Shown here one piece after another: positions 34,073 through 45,248 of a stretch of DNA of 64,000 nt (positions within the stretch are counted from its first letter, which is position 1; the number at the start of each line of letters is the position of its first letter). Below the pieces are notes generated by a model, which was given only the letters and a program-made list of their open reading frames with translations, made no database searches and was not told the origin of the DNA. The DNA comes from Symbiodinium kawagutii (Eukaryota; Sar; Dinophyceae; Suessiales; Symbiodiniaceae). The translations under genes were made by a program, and so were the position numbers. Where the stretch lies: assembly GCA_009767595.1 (NCBI GenBank), contig VSDK01018595.1, positions 539,115 through 603,114 of the forward strand, read 5' to 3'.

Positions 34073-35488
34073 CTCCAAGGTTGCAGTCACCTTGGCTAGT
34101 TACCATTTACAACTTGGAATGAGGGGATCAACTATAAGAAAAGTGCCACCGGCGCTGCCTCGTTGACGGTCGGCCGGCTTCTCCTTCACTGGGAGCAGGG
34201 TCGGAGTCTCATCCAGGGTCCCTGGGTGGTGTGGGAGTCCTCAGTTTGAGTCAGTTAGCTGCTGCAAATTGAGATGATGATGCAGCAAGTTACCTGTGTC
34301 ATGGTGGAGATGACCTTGAAGAGATTAGGATTGCTTTCCATTGCCTAGAGATCCGTTTTTGGGATGGCGCACTGCGGGTCGCACCATTCATGGATGCAGT
34401 ACTTTCACCTTCAATCATTCCGCTTCAACGGATCTAGAAGTCAGTAACTGGCGTTCGTTGGCAGATCACATTCTTTTGTGAGCTGGCTTCCATCAATCTG
34501 CAGCAACCATCCAATGGTACCATCGAATACTACAACCGATGAAATGGTGGTTTCTCAAATTAGGGTACTCCCGAATCATCCAATTCAATCATGATTACTA
34601 TAACAAGCTAACCATTTTTGGGTGTTCCCCATTTGAAGAAAGCAACCAATCCAATCGCCTGTAGTCACGGAATCTCTGAACCAGTCCACCAACTGCCTAC
34701 CCATGGTTTCTGAGGCGATCCGAAGTCAGGATGAACTCCCCAAGTCACGACCCACTTGGGTTTCATTTGGGTTCAATTCACTTTGATCGGCTCTCCCCAC
34801 GCGCAGCTGGGCCTCCGTCGCTTCGGAAGCCATGGCCGGTGTAAATCCAGCTGTCGATGGTAAAGCGGTTGCCAATCTTTTGGTATAAAACTGGTGAATT
34901 GGTTCGATTGTCCATGGTTATCCATTTCGTTGTACCAACTGTTTATTATTGGCAATATTAACCAGTCAATCTGTCCGGTTGGGTTTGTGAACCCCGAAAA
35001 ACACCCAGCTGGGCCAGGTTCTATTCTGCGACAAGCCAATTGTGGCTCGGTAGCTCCATGCAGTCAAGTACCGTGTAGTCTTTCTGATGCAATGGTTTGG
35101 AGGTCAAAACAACATTTTCAGATTGAGAGAAGGACACGCGGTGATGGGTGGTGAATTGCTCGGTTCACGAGACCTCTTTTTCTGCTTGAATCGGATATCC
35201 AACTGTTCATGAATCAATCTTTCTTGATGGGAAACCAGCTATTTTCCTGCGGCTCTGTATTGCTAACAATGCCATTGCAACAATCGTTGTTCTATCATAT
35301 ACGCAATGAAGAACAATTGCTCGAAAGAGCTAGGCTTGTTTCAGCAAAAAGAAATCAGGGCATCAATGCCATTAAATCAGCTGCTTGGATGAAAAATCTG
35401 CCAATCAATGAACCGATTCTGCTCTGCCAGTATCTCAAATCAAGCCATTGCCGTTGGGTCATCGGTTTTCCCCGCCCGTGCCAAGATG
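33965..35488 (-). CDS. 3' part of an unidentified gene just upstream of RPB3
   Basis: Seven minus-strand exons (35452-35488, 35027-35083, 34808-34876, 34354-34401, 34294-34314, 34133-34207, 33965-34072) join with all six junctions in phase 0 and no stop until TAG at 33965. The predicted tail reads ILARAGKTDDPT, KDYTVLDCMELPSHNWLVA, IGNRFTIDSWIYTGHGFRS, YCIHEWCDPQCAIPKT, VISTMTQ, TPTLLPVKEKPADRQ, and ACKTAAAVTSYIVMFNMRG. Donors again mix GC, GA and GT. It ends 284 nt before the RPB3 ATG on the same strand. I recognise no family; the two Cys in CDPQC and the Trp/His content are notable. Individual borders may be off by a few codons. Confidence 0.5.
34133..34207 (-). CDS. Unidentified gene, exon TPTLLPVKEK
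   Basis: 25 codons, TPTLLPVKEKPADRQRGSAG then GTFLI; acceptor GGATGAG, donor ATA|GTTGAT. Confidence 0.45.
34294..34314 (-). CDS. Unidentified gene, 21-nt microexon VISTMTQ
   Basis: TTCAAG|GTCATC...ACACAG|GTAACT: both borders fit consensus and the seven codons keep the frame of both neighbours. Confidence 0.45.
34354..34401 (-). CDS. Unidentified gene, exon YCIHEWCDPQC
   Basis: 16 codons YCIHEWCDPQCAIPKT; acceptor GTGAAAG; needs a GA donor (ACG|GATCTC), since the frame runs into TAG two codons later. Confidence 0.42.
34542..34646. mobile_element. Family B element
   Basis: ATGGTGGTTTCTCAAATTAG...; right end decayed (CATTTGAAGAAAGCAACC). Confidence 0.7.
34808..34876 (-). CDS. Unidentified gene, exon IGNRFTIDSWIY
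   Basis: 23 codons IGNRFTIDSWIYTGHGFRS plus DGGP; acceptor CAAAAG, GC donor CCA|GCTGCG (a GA donor after FRS is also possible). Confidence 0.45.
35027..35083 (-). CDS. Unidentified gene, exon KDYTVLDCMELP
   Basis: 19 codons; acceptor TTGCATCAG; GA donor GCA|GAATAG in phase with the next exon. Confidence 0.42.
35452..35488 (-). CDS. Unidentified gene, exon ILARAGKTDDPT
   Basis: Acceptor AACGCAG|C, GC donor ACG|GCAATG. The opposite strand carries a 109-codon frame (35209-35538), so strand is not fully certain. Confidence 0.35.
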
Positions 35489-36168
35489 CTGCGTTGCTGG
35501 AGCATTCTTATGGATGCCAGAGTTCATGGTGTTTTTGACTGGTCACTATGATACCATTCTTTGGATACCGTGGATGTTGTTGGCGGCCCCTATGATTAAG
35601 ACCAGAGTTTGAGGTACCCGACACAGGTCGCCACTTTCAAAAAGATCGCCAGCAAAAAAAGACATGAACAGCATCATTACAAGAACCGCCAGGAATCAAC
35701 CATCAGCATTACCACCTTGTAATAAACATTGATAAATAACGAGAAATACTCGTAAACAGCATCATTACAAGGCTTCATATCCACCAGGAATCAACAAGAA
35801 TCATCGGATGCCTCCTGTTGGAATTTGGGTCATTACAACTAGGTTTAGCTTGTTTGTTGACAGTGAGCCGAGCGATGCGCCACTGCCACTGGCATCACCT
35901 CACAGGGGATGATGATTTAATGCTAGACTATAAATCAATGGTCAACATGGGATGATTTGCATGCACCCCTATTTTAAGAAACTCCTACATCATGGCTAGA
36001 AAGTGGCAAATGGTGGCTGATGGAATCTAGTGGTGTGACAACATTACGAGCAACACCAATCCACAAGCTGATCCACTCTTTTTTGTACCCACCATGATTG
36101 ACAAATACTCACCAGCTAGCCATAGCACAGCATGAACTTCCAGCGGTTCTCAACTGTTCGAGTAGCCA

Positions 36169-36470
36169 ATGGTAGTTTCTTAAAATAGAGGGCCCCCAAA
36201 ACCGTTGGTTTATTACTATATCTTCTATACTCGTTGGTGGTTTCAACCCTAATTAAAAATATTGGTCAACCAACTAATTGTTAATAATAACTGGTGAAAA
36301 TAAAAATGTTTCAAACCACCAACCAGTATAAATGGTTGTTTATATTATGTTCTATTACAAATGGTTGCTTATAAATGGTTGTTTATTCTCTAGCTAATGG
36401 TTTATTATGTTCTATTACAAAACCGTTGGTTTAAGTGGATGAACCCCTATTTTGAGAAGCACCAAAACAG
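36169..36470. mobile_element. Family B element with nested family C element
   Basis: Left part 36169-36230 and right end near 36440-36466 (CCCCTATTTTGAGAAGCACC); a complete family C copy sits inside at 36231-36328, with duplicated TTTATTATGTTCTATTACAAA beside it. Confidence 0.6.
36231..36328. mobile_element. Family C element nested in family B
   Basis: CGTTGGTGGTTTCAACCC...GTTTCAAACCACCAACCAG. Confidence 0.75.
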
Positions 36471-36489
36471 CATGGCAACTCCTCAACAC

Positions 36490-36569
36490 TAGCGACAGCA
36501 CGCGAAGCTTGGGGGGCAGCGGACCAAACTCTTCAAAGTGCGCTTGGACCTCAAGCGAAGGCAGCACAG
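36490..36569 (-). CDS. Candidate exon VLPSLEVQAHFEEFG
   Basis: 26 codons, VLPSLEVQAHFEEFGPLPP then KLRVLSL; acceptor TTCCTCAG, donor CTA|GTGTTG. Probably an earlier exon of the gene upstream of RPB3. Confidence 0.42.
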
Positions 36570-36606
36570 CTGAGGAAGGTCACAGCTTGAACCAATGGTC
36601 ATAACT

Positions 36607-36655
36607 GGTTGGTGGTGCTTCACCACCTATGGTGAAGTAGTGGTGAATAGTGGTT
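36607..36655 (+). repeat. Family D short repeat
   Basis: ACTGGTTGGTGG..GCTTCACCACC..GTGGTGAAGTAGTGGTGAA; also at 10603-10650 and 61638-61672, each near a GC-rich island. Confidence 0.6.
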
Positions 36656-36689
36656 ATATAATGGTTAATAGTGGCTAATAATGATCATT

Positions 36690-36793
36690 CAGTGGTGGTT
36701 TGAACCCCGTCCTGAAAAATATGTGCAAGTCAACCAACCATTTGTTAATGATCACTAGGGATAAAAAATGTCAATCAAACCACCCACCAGTTA
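36690..36793. mobile_element. Family C element
   Basis: AGTGGTGGTTTGAACCCC...TCAAACCACCCACCAGTT. Confidence 0.7.
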
Positions 36794-36925
36794 ATGGTCA
36801 ACTGACGCTTGAACGACACTCACGGACAAATGTTGATTCAGTGGTGGTTATGGATTCACAGGATGAGAGACTCATGAGTCAATCAACACTACAGTAAGTA
36901 GGGCAAAAAAAGGAAAATGAAGCGA

Positions 36926-36971
36926 CCATATGACTCAGCCCGCGTCCGCCAGCCCATGTCAGCTCCAACCC
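36926..36971 (-). CDS. Candidate exon VGADMGWRTRAESY
   Basis: Acceptor ACCCCAG, donor ATG|GTCGCT. The plus strand just to the right (36990-37110) has a competing frame (AYVEIDRLGQSPEPELYPKP, EGWWEKEQYDW), so a strand switch here is possible. Confidence 0.3.
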
Positions 36972-36991
36972 CTGGGGTTGCTGTAAATCAT

Positions 36992-37110
36992 GCAGGCTTA
37001 TGTCGAAATTGATCGGCTCGGCCAGAGCCCGGAACCAGAACTATATCCCAAACCCATGGAGGGCTGGTGGGAGAAAGAGCAGTACGACTGGATCACATTG
37101 CGTGATTACT
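36992..37110 (+). CDS. Competing plus-strand open stretch
   Basis: From ATGCAG (36992) the frame reads AYVEIDRLGQSPEPELYPKP, MEGWWEKEQYDWITLRDYF, rich in E, W and Y. It could be an exon after CATGCAG or chance. No family recognised. Confidence 0.3.
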
Positions 37111-37339
37111 TCACATGTACACATCGTTATTTGCTTGGAACCCAAATGACCCGCAATAGGCATCGTTGATCATTTCGGGGGGAGTGCCCCAAAATCGCGG
37201 CAGTTGTGCTCCAAATGTATACGGAACAAGCAGCACGGAAGCGCGACCAGTAAAATAGTCAGAAGTGCCTCGCTATTCTACCTGCAACCGCAGCATCACC
37301 ACGTTATGAGTTGAAAATCATAAGTGATTGTCTATTTGG

Positions 37340-37466
37340 TTGTGAGTCAAAACCTGCCACACCCCTGGCTGCTCACATCCCATAAATGACCAGATTAGTC
37401 TCAATGTTGGGATGTGAAGTACTACCCAAGGATTTTAGATGGTAAATATTGACCCAGCTCGCCACA
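37340..37466 (+). mobile_element. Family A element, diverged core
   Basis: Ends kept (GTGAGTCAAAACC / TATTGACCCAGCTCGCCA), middle unrelated. Confidence 0.6.
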
Positions 37467-37660
37467 TTTGCGCGAAAAACATCTAATTCACAAAGTCAAC
37501 ATGTGCCAAATCATCTATTTCAGAGCAAGCTGCTATGCCATGGGGAGACTGCAAAATCCAACAAACCAAACCGTAGCCAACCAACCAACCGACCGACCGA
37601 CCGACCAACCAACGACAGCCTTGTGTTTCTACCGGGCGCCCGCTGCACCGCCGGCCGCAC

Positions 37661-37715
37661 CAGGTTTCCCAGGCCACTCGGAAGGGAGTCAGGCTGGGAG
37701 CTCCACTGAAGAAGA
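37661..37715 (-). CDS. Candidate exon FFSGAPSLTPFRVAWET
   Basis: Acceptor TGTGTCAG|TC, 17 codons, donor CTG|GTGCGG. Other frames of this GC-rich island are open too, including a plus-strand one ending SSTEED*. Confidence 0.4.
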
Positions 37716-38097
37716 CTGACACAGCAGGTCGCTTCTGCTGGGGGCTGAGGGGTCATCGTGGTGAGTAGTGGTTAACCATCATGATTACTTAGGGTAGTTA
37801 CTAATCATGGTTACTAACCACTAAGTGGGCTGATCATCCAGGTCGACTCAGGGTTCATCATCGTTGATGATGGTTAATCTGTGCTTGAACCATGATCAAT
37901 CTGATGCTTCTGATGTCTTGATAATGATGGTTCGTCCTGATGGATGGCATGCTTGCATGGTATGTGGTGAGTTGTTGCTGAATCATGTATAGTGATCAAC
38001 CAGACCATGTCTTTTAGATACTAATTATTGCAATAAGTAAGATTTGAGGAATTCATAGAATACAAACAATTGTAGTAATTAGTCCAGAACATTAAAG

Positions 38098-38098
38098 T

Positions 38099-38147
<49 letters not shown>

Positions 38148-38148
38148 G
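38098..38148 (+). repeat. (CAA)n microsatellite
   Basis: About 16 units. Confidence 0.95.
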
Positions 38149-38810
38149 GAAAAACTCCTTGAAAATCATAATGAAAGCGTTCTATTGCAAAATTCACGGT
38201 AGCCCCACAAAGGCCGTTTTGGCTGGCCCCATGGGGCTTCTGAGCGAGGCCGAACAGCATAGCTCCTCCGAAACCACAAAATGGGGGCCCGTGCCACAGC
38301 CCTTTGAGGCTGTTGACCATGGTTGAACCATCATTAACCCAAGTATGAATGGATTAAAATTGATGGTTTATTACTATAAACGAATTAACATGATGAATTA
38401 ATATGATCATTAACCACCATTAAATGATGGTTTATTACTGTAGATGGTTTTGAATGGATGATTTGGGGGTCCCCTATTCTGAGAAACACTCTCATTAACC
38501 CGGGGGGAGGATCAACAGCATTTTGGGGGATGTTTGGGTCAGAGGATCCATTATGATCCATTGGGATCGCAAAAAAATTACGAGCTTCGCCATCATATGT
38601 TTGTTCACCAGTACTCAGTTGCATCTATCATCACTATCACCCTACTGCGCTTCATATACCTTTAGTATACATTCAGAAAACCGTTGGTATACCATATACC
38701 AAAAGTAAACCATTGGTATATACCTCCTTGAGATCCTTTAGCATACCTTGTTTTACCTCCTTTCATATACCAAAAGTCAACCCAACTCATCTCCCATGCA
38801 TTCGCATCTC

Positions 38811-38859
38811 CCAGAAATGAAACGTATCCCCCGCCTGAACGAGCATCCCATCGGGAGGC
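38811..38859 (-). CDS. Candidate exon ASRWDARSGGGYVSFL
   Basis: Acceptor GGCTGAG; the frame stays open to 38662 (ASRWDARSGGGYVSFLGDAN...), so the 3' border is a guess at a GA donor. Confidence 0.4.
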
Positions 38860-40004
38860 CTCAGCCACCGGTGCTGCTTGGGAAACTGTTGATACAACTA
38901 GCCGCCGCGGCTGGGTGATGGGGGATGATGCTATGATCGTTACACGATTAACATCACGTATTACACCAGTAATATATTAACATCAACAGTTGCTGGTGTG
39001 AGTAACATGTCATCATGATGGTGTGATTAACATCATGTATGTCATGTTGATACAACATGATCCAACTACAGCCAATTTTGTATACTCAACAGTTGCTGGT
39101 TACTCGATCCTCTTGGGCCAACAGTTTCCAGTTGCTGATTGGCCCATGATTGTGGTCTAATCAACTCATCAAAACTGTGAGGTTGCACTGAGAACGATCG
39201 ATTAACCGAACTAATCCGGTCATCATCATGATTTGGTGGTTTCTCAAAATATGGGTGTCGCCAACCCATCCAAGATCAATCACTTTGGTACTTTAGGGGT
39301 GGTGCATTTGTACAGATTTCCCTATCTTTGGTTGGGATTTCGTCAACTCATAACTGCGGGGTACCCCTATTTCTGGTGATACCTTGAGATTGGTACAGAG
39401 CATGGACTTACCAGCGAGCACTCGTTGACCAGTAATTACTGAAGAACAACTGCTGAGTAGTATTGCCATGTAATGTCATGGTTGGTACTGCCATCCTTAG
39501 TAATCAAGAAGGAACAACAAGTTACTGATTCGTTGACCAGGAATGGGGAGCGATTGCTAATCTGGTCGATGAAAATGTAAGTGTGTTGAAATCATCCTTG
39601 AAACTTTTCAAGTACTCAATAATATTGACTGCCGAAAGAATCATCAGAAAATTGGTAAAAACCTCTCGCCATGAACTCACGGCGGTTGATTTGCCGTCAA
39701 TGCCTCAGTGAGTCAACTCGGTAAGAAATCATTATATAATGATTCACCAGTTGAAGAACCATTAACTGTTCGCTAGTTGACTAACTATAACCACAATGAT
39801 GACCATAAGTGGGCCATGTTGATGAAGCTTGATGATTTTGATTCATTTGAGGTACTAAAGCCATCATCATTGTGTTTACTAGAGCCATCTAAATGGCAAA
39901 GCTATAATGAATGATAACCTCAATAATGATGACCATAGTAGCAATGATTAATCAACGATTGTGGTTATGGTAGCCGCACTCTAAGCAACCATTGTCACTC
40001 ATTA

Positions 40005-40099
40005 CTAGTTGGTGATTCCAACCTTGACAAAATAACATGCCTGTCAATCGTAAGTCATCATCCTCTGGCTAAAAAATACGTTCAACCACCAACCAGTTG
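40005..40099. mobile_element. Family C element, diverged
   Basis: TAGTTGGTGATTCCAACC...TTCAACCACCAACCAGTTG. Confidence 0.6.
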
Positions 40100-40334
40100 A
40101 TTTATGGATAGTGAAGTATTTGCCATTATCAACTACTATCAAACATAATCTATCGTGAACTAACCATCATGAATCATCCAGCATGCATTGGTTATCCATT
40201 AATTTTCATCATTACTCTGGCTCATCAACCATCAATCAGCCACTATCCACCACCGGTGAATCATGAATCAGCATTAGCGTGGCTCATCAACCATTTGGAT
40301 ACTGGCCTGGCCTCGCAGTTTTTTAAAAGGGATC

Positions 40335-40409
40335 TGGGTGTTTCTCAAACTTGAGATAGCAACAAACCAACCATTTCTGGAGTACCCCCATTTTAAGAAA
40401 CCAGCATTT
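40335..40409. mobile_element. Family B element, shortened
   Basis: GGGTGTTTCTCAAACTTGAG...CCCCATTTTAAGAAACCAGC. Confidence 0.65.
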
Positions 40410-40585
40410 AGTAGATGTTTAACCATTATCAGTGGTGAACATCCCCGATTATCAACCCCTATTAGTGGTTATAACCCGTTATCAACCCTCAAAACCCGCA
40501 TATAGTAACCCTATCATTAATGGCTTAACCCTATCATTCTCCACTATTAACCCATATTAAGCCCTCATCTAGGACCCCTGGCGGC

Positions 40586-40659
40586 CTGCTCCCTTCCCAC
40601 CACTGCACGGCCCGCTGCTGGGTCGCTGGCCCCCGGCCATCGGCCAGCAGAAACATGAC
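40586..40659 (-). CDS. Candidate exon VMFLLADGRGPATQQRAVQW
   Basis: Acceptor CAGCTGCAG, then 24 codons to EGS, GC donor AGCAG|GCCGCC. Strongly protein-like and GC-rich in an AT-rich setting. Confidence 0.45.
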
Positions 40660-41843
40660 CTGCAGCTGGCTGGGGATTGGGTATAAAAGCCGTGCTTAAT
40701 GGAAAACTAACAGGTGGTCGATGATGGCTAATGATGATGGTTAGTGATGGCTAATGATGGTTCACTGATGGTTGAATGATGGTTTAATGATGGTTGAATG
40801 ATGGTTTAATGATGGTTTAATGATGGTTTGATGATGGTTAATGATGGGTTTACGATGGTTTTTGGAGAGGTTGATGCTGCTAAATGATGGTTATTTCTGG
40901 TTGATGGTGGTTCATGGTCCACGGTGGTCAATGTTTGTCAATGTATGATCAGTTCATGGTCAATTGATGGTTGATGCGTGGTTGACTAGTGGCTCCATAG
41001 TTGATGGTAAATCGTAAATGCTGATTAATGATGGCTGTAATGGTGGTTAGTAATGGTCAATGATAACTCATGATGATCAATTGCACATGGTTCATGGTGG
41101 TTAATGATGGCACATCATCTTGATAATAATCAGTGAGTAATCAATAACATGGTCAAAGGCATTTGCCAAGGATTGCCATGAATTGCGGTGCCACTAGTCA
41201 ATGGTCCATGGCCGATGCGAATGGTATACTTGAACGGCTCATGGCTGTAATTCGAATCAAAGCATGCAGTTCGTGATCACTTCACAATTGATATGGCCAA
41301 TGAAATAGTTCAATTAACAGATCGTTGCGCTTGATGATGGTCAATGAAAATTGTTTTAATCGTGCTTGATCATGGCCAAAAACAGTGGGCAATTGATGAT
41401 GAACCTGTCAGTGGCACTTAATCAAGAGTTGATACATTGCTGATTGCTGTTCGTGGTATTAAATGTCGGCACTGAGCAGTAAACGTTTTAGCCCTGTATT
41501 TATATAGTGATACTGATACTGGTAATAAACAATTCATTCTTAGTGAATCAATGATTGTTAATTGCCAATAAACTGTTAGCATTGATGGTTAATAGGTAAC
41601 AATGGTCAGTCCATTTCCCACTCTGCTTCATGATCAGCAACGATTGAAACAATCAACATCCAACCTCCCGTGCAATGTGAAAGGATGATGGAGCAAGCCA
41701 CGGTCGTTCAGCTTTGGTCCGAAGCTATGGGATACCGAGTTTCAAACCATGCACCCCTCTGCTAGGCACCAGCTATCTTGATGATTGAGCCATTGGGAAC
41801 CATGGCTTCCAGACAGCTACCTTTGTTGAAGGGTGAAGGATAC

Positions 41844-41967
41844 ATGGTGGTGGGTCAATATTAATCAACCAACTAATGGGGGATGATCACTAATCACCAA
41901 CAACCATAGGGAAAACAATGGTGAATGATGGAGGAACCAGGGGTACTGGGTTTGGACCCACAGCCAT
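41844..41967 (-). mobile_element. Family A element, inverted
   Basis: GGTGGGTCAATATTAATCAAC...TTTGGACCCACAGCCAT. Confidence 0.8.
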
Positions 41968-42210
41968 CTATGATTGGGATCACATGCACCAGGTCTGGGC
42001 GTGGGGCCTTTTTCGTGCTTAGCAGCATCGTTGGGAATGGTTATATGTTGAATTGTGTTCAAGCATCCTTGGCCACCAATCATGGTTGTTACTTCCAGCA
42101 AAATGAAAGTGCCGGATTAAACGCGAAAGAAAACACCCAGTTGTCAAACATTGTCAAACAACTGCTAATAGCGATTGATACTGGCCTATAGTCTAGCATT
42201 TGGTTAGAAC

Positions 42211-42292
42211 CCTCCTCGTAGCTCCTTAACTCCCCCTTTAAAGGGCTATGGGTACCCCTGCCTCCTTAGCTCCCTCCCAACCCACAGCCAGT
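42211..42292. mobile_element. Family G element
   Basis: TAGCTCCTTAACTCCCCC..TTAAAGGGCTATGGGTACCCC..CTCCCTCCCAACC; copies at 3196-3280 and 53860-53936. Confidence 0.6.
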
Positions 42293-42481
42293 AGTGCTTG
42301 GTGATGGTTGATACTCTTTGACAGTGGCCAGCAACATCGAATCCTGAGTGCTAGTTTGGTGAACCGCCACATCCGAGTGGGGATCCAAGCGACCTCAAGG
42401 GTAGACAGGTGTATTCTTGGTAGACAGTATCTTAACTTGGGTAGCCTTCAAAGCTCACTTCGAAAGACTGAAAGTTTGGAC

Positions 42482-42584
42482 ATGTGGTGGGGAGGTACCC
42501 CCCTGCTATCATCCAGTTTGTTAATCATAATTAGCAACAAACCAACCATAACTTTGGGGTTCCATATTTTGAGAAACAGCCATG
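42482..42584. mobile_element. Family B element
   Basis: GTGGTGGGGAGGTACCCCC...CCATATTTTGAGAAACAGCC. Confidence 0.65.
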
Positions 42585-43073
42585 TGTGATCATGAACAAG
42601 CTACACCCATTCTCGACCCCTGGCTGGAGTGTCAAGTGCTTCATTCGCTGGCTATACACCCCTTAGTTGATCAAAACAATGAAGGTAAAGCTAATCATAG
42701 GTGCCTAATCATTGTCTACCCGATGATTGGCGACTTTCTGCTAAACTATCCCTGCCCCTGTAGGGATTCATTCACCATGGTTATAAGGGTAACCCACCTT
42801 GTAGGGTTCTTTGTCCACCGGTGAATCAACCAACCAAATCAGCGTTGATCATCATTTAACCATCATCCATAGGCATCATTCTTCCGTTACCATGGCTATA
42901 TCCCAATTAAATACCAGTTAGATATAATTTTATATCATTATATAATATCTATCATTATCCACCATGATTCATCCACTTTGCAGGGTTATTCACCCACCGT
43001 TACCATGATTTGACCCTATATCAAATGGTAGAACCCATAGTAATGGTTTAGCCCTACCAGTATCTACGAACTG

Positions 43074-43178
43074 GTAGTTTCTCAAAATGGGGAACCCCAA
43101 AAGGGGGTTTATTACTGTAAAAAAATGATAAACTGGATGATTTGGAGGGTACCCCTATGACTTGAGAAACCAGCAACT
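43074..43178. mobile_element. Family B element
   Basis: TAGTTTCTCAAAATGGGGAA...CTATGACTTGAGAAACCAGC. Confidence 0.75.
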
Positions 43179-43461
43179 AGTAGTTGTTCAACCATTATTG
43201 TTGCTTACTATCCCACTATTAATTATTCAAATCACCTATCATTAACCCCAAACTGACTTGAGAAACACCCATCTTGGTTGCTGGTTCTTATCTCCTACGA
43301 TTAACCACTATAATCCCTATAAAACTATAAACCTATCACCTATTGTAATCCCTATTAACCACTATAATCCCTACTAATAGCCACTATAAACTTATATCAA
43401 ACCAATGGTTGCACCAACCATATTCATCCACCAGCCATAAGCTGATCAACCGGTCGCACCC

Positions 43462-43503
43462 CTAGGTGAGCGCGGCGCCTTGCTCGTGGGCATGCCTGAG
43501 CCG
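43462..43503 (-). CDS. Candidate terminal exon RLRHAHEQGAALT*
   Basis: Excellent pyrimidine-rich acceptor (CTCCTTTGCTTCCCAAG). Ends in TAG at 43462, or splices at a GC inside. Confidence 0.35.
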   Translation of the reverse strand, partial: RLRHAHEQGAALT

Positions 43504-43564
43504 CTTGGGAAGCAAAGGAGGTTAATGTGGTGAAGGATGGGCAGGGATGGTTGTATGGTAGTTA

Positions 43565-43671
43565 CATGGCGGTTTCTCAAAATAGGGGTACCCCCAAATC
43601 ATCCATTATTAATCATTTATAGTTATTAACCAACCATTTTTTGGGTCCCCTATTTTGAGAAACCACCATAT
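43565..43671. mobile_element. Family B miniature element, reference copy
   Basis: Near-perfect hairpin of 107 bp: ATGGCGGTTTCTCAAAATAG then GGGTACCCCC, and at the other end TTGGGTCCCCTATTTTGAG then AAACCACCAT. The centre carries AAATCATCCATT and AATTAACCAACCATT. About 19 copies in the window, usually in either orientation. Confidence 0.85.
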
Positions 43672-43737
43672 GATGGTTATATGATGGTTACATCATGGTT
43701 ATATGGTGATTGATGATGGTCAGAAGCAAACTGTTGC

Positions 43738-43852
43738 TTCTATGGATATGTGCCAAAATAGTGTAACCAATAAATGATCGTTGTAAGTAGGAAAAACATT
43801 GGTTTTGGGGGTACCACTATTTTGGCACATACCCATATGGTGGTTGCTTCAA
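43738..43852. mobile_element. Family H inverted-repeat element
   Basis: TATGGATATGTGCCAAAATAG and CTATTTTGGCACATACCCATA flank AACCAATAAATGATCG; decayed relatives at 323-412 and 18162-18276. Confidence 0.7.
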
Positions 43853-44711
43853 ATGGGGGTACCCCAAAATTGTCCAGCAAGTATTATTCATCTTGAGTAA
43901 TAAGCCATCCATTTTTGGGTTCTCTCAACTAGTGGGTTTATCCATTCATGGTGGTAACTACTAATCATCTAGATTGATAAGCTTTATAATGGGGAAACCA
44001 CCAGTTTTGGGGTACACCATTTTTAGGACAAACCCATAGGGTGGTTGAATGATGCTTAATTGGTACTTGACCAGTGGTCAATACTGATTGCTGATAGCTA
44101 TGACTATGGTTATTAATGGATACCCATGCTCGATACTGGAGACTGGCTTATGCTGACCAATCCATAATCAACTAATTCAAGTACAAGCAAAAGACAACAG
44201 GAAAGTTTCATTAGGACAACGACTATCCTGGGGACACCAACCTAGCACACAAAACAAGCCTTGCGGATGTGCGCATCTGTGTGTGTGTGGGGAGGGGGGG
44301 TTGTGTCCTTAGCACCGAGGCAAAAAAAACATTCACTGATGGAAACGAGCAATGCCGGCTTCGTTGGGGATGGGGTGGGGGCGGCTTCATGTCAATGATT
44401 AAACGAACTTGCACACACGGAGGGAGGGGTGGGGCAGCTTAAGATGGAGAAGGAGCATGTAAACCAGCTGATGATTGCAAATAAATGGGTAGGAAAGGTT
44501 GCTGATGGCTAATGATGGTTGAGTATAGAATGTGTGCTCGCTTGTAAAGAGCTGATTGATATTGATGAATGACGGACAATACCGGTTGTGCTCCTTGTGA
44601 AGGGAATTCACAAGGCTTAACAATGGGGTGTGATGCTAGTGACCACTAAACGTGGTGACGATAACGGGGCAGGTGTCCAGGGCGGCCCACATGGTGGGCC
44701 CATGGTGTCAC

Positions 44712-44771
44712 GAGTCAAGCAACGTGAGGTCAACGAGCGTTTGGAAGGAATCGAAGTAATCCGAAAGAGGG
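44712..44771 (-). CDS. Candidate exon PLSDYFDSFQTLVDLTLLD
   Basis: Acceptor GACTTCCAG|C, 19 codons, donor CTC|GTGACA. Amphipathic and vaguely like the re-entrant pore segment of cation channels, but too short to assign. Confidence 0.4.
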
Positions 44772-45125
44772 CTGGAAGTCATACGTGAGGTGGGACCCGA
44801 ACCAGCCACAAGTTAGCTTATAACTAGGGTAACTACCAATTATGGTAGATATAACTGTACTTAAATGGCCTTATAAACCAAGTTATAACTGCTGCCATGA
44901 TGGATTAACTGTTAATCATCAAGGATCAGAAGTTAATCCATCAAGAATCAACATTGGATGGATTCACTCTGCTGGCCTGATGGAAATTATTTCTATTTTA
45001 ATGCTGATGACGAAAGCCATCAAAGTTGATTCTTGATCCATGTTTCATGAGGAACCCCGCCCCTTCGATGGAAATGCTCGTGGGTGTTTATCCTCCCCAC
45101 TTTCTGGAGCGTGTTCATACACTCT

Positions 45126-45248
45126 TGGCTGTGGGTCCAAACCCTGTACCCCTATACCCCTGGTTCCCCTATCATTAGCCATTGTTTCCCATATCATTGT
45201 TGGTTATTATCCCCCATTATTGGTTGGTTAACATTGACCCATGGCCAT
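45126..45248 (+). mobile_element. Family A element
   Basis: Has CCCTGTACCCCTATACCCCT, an internal duplication; directly followed by an A2 copy. Confidence 0.85.

Noticed and set aside
40670-40700. TATAAAAG at 40682 as a promoter
   Set aside because: Dinoflagellate promoters generally lack a TATA box and the motif lies in an AT-rich setting.
41865-42191. Overlapping 78-88-codon frames
   Set aside because: Largely a family A element; only a short segment (HEKGPTPRP, minus) could be exonic and its borders are weak.
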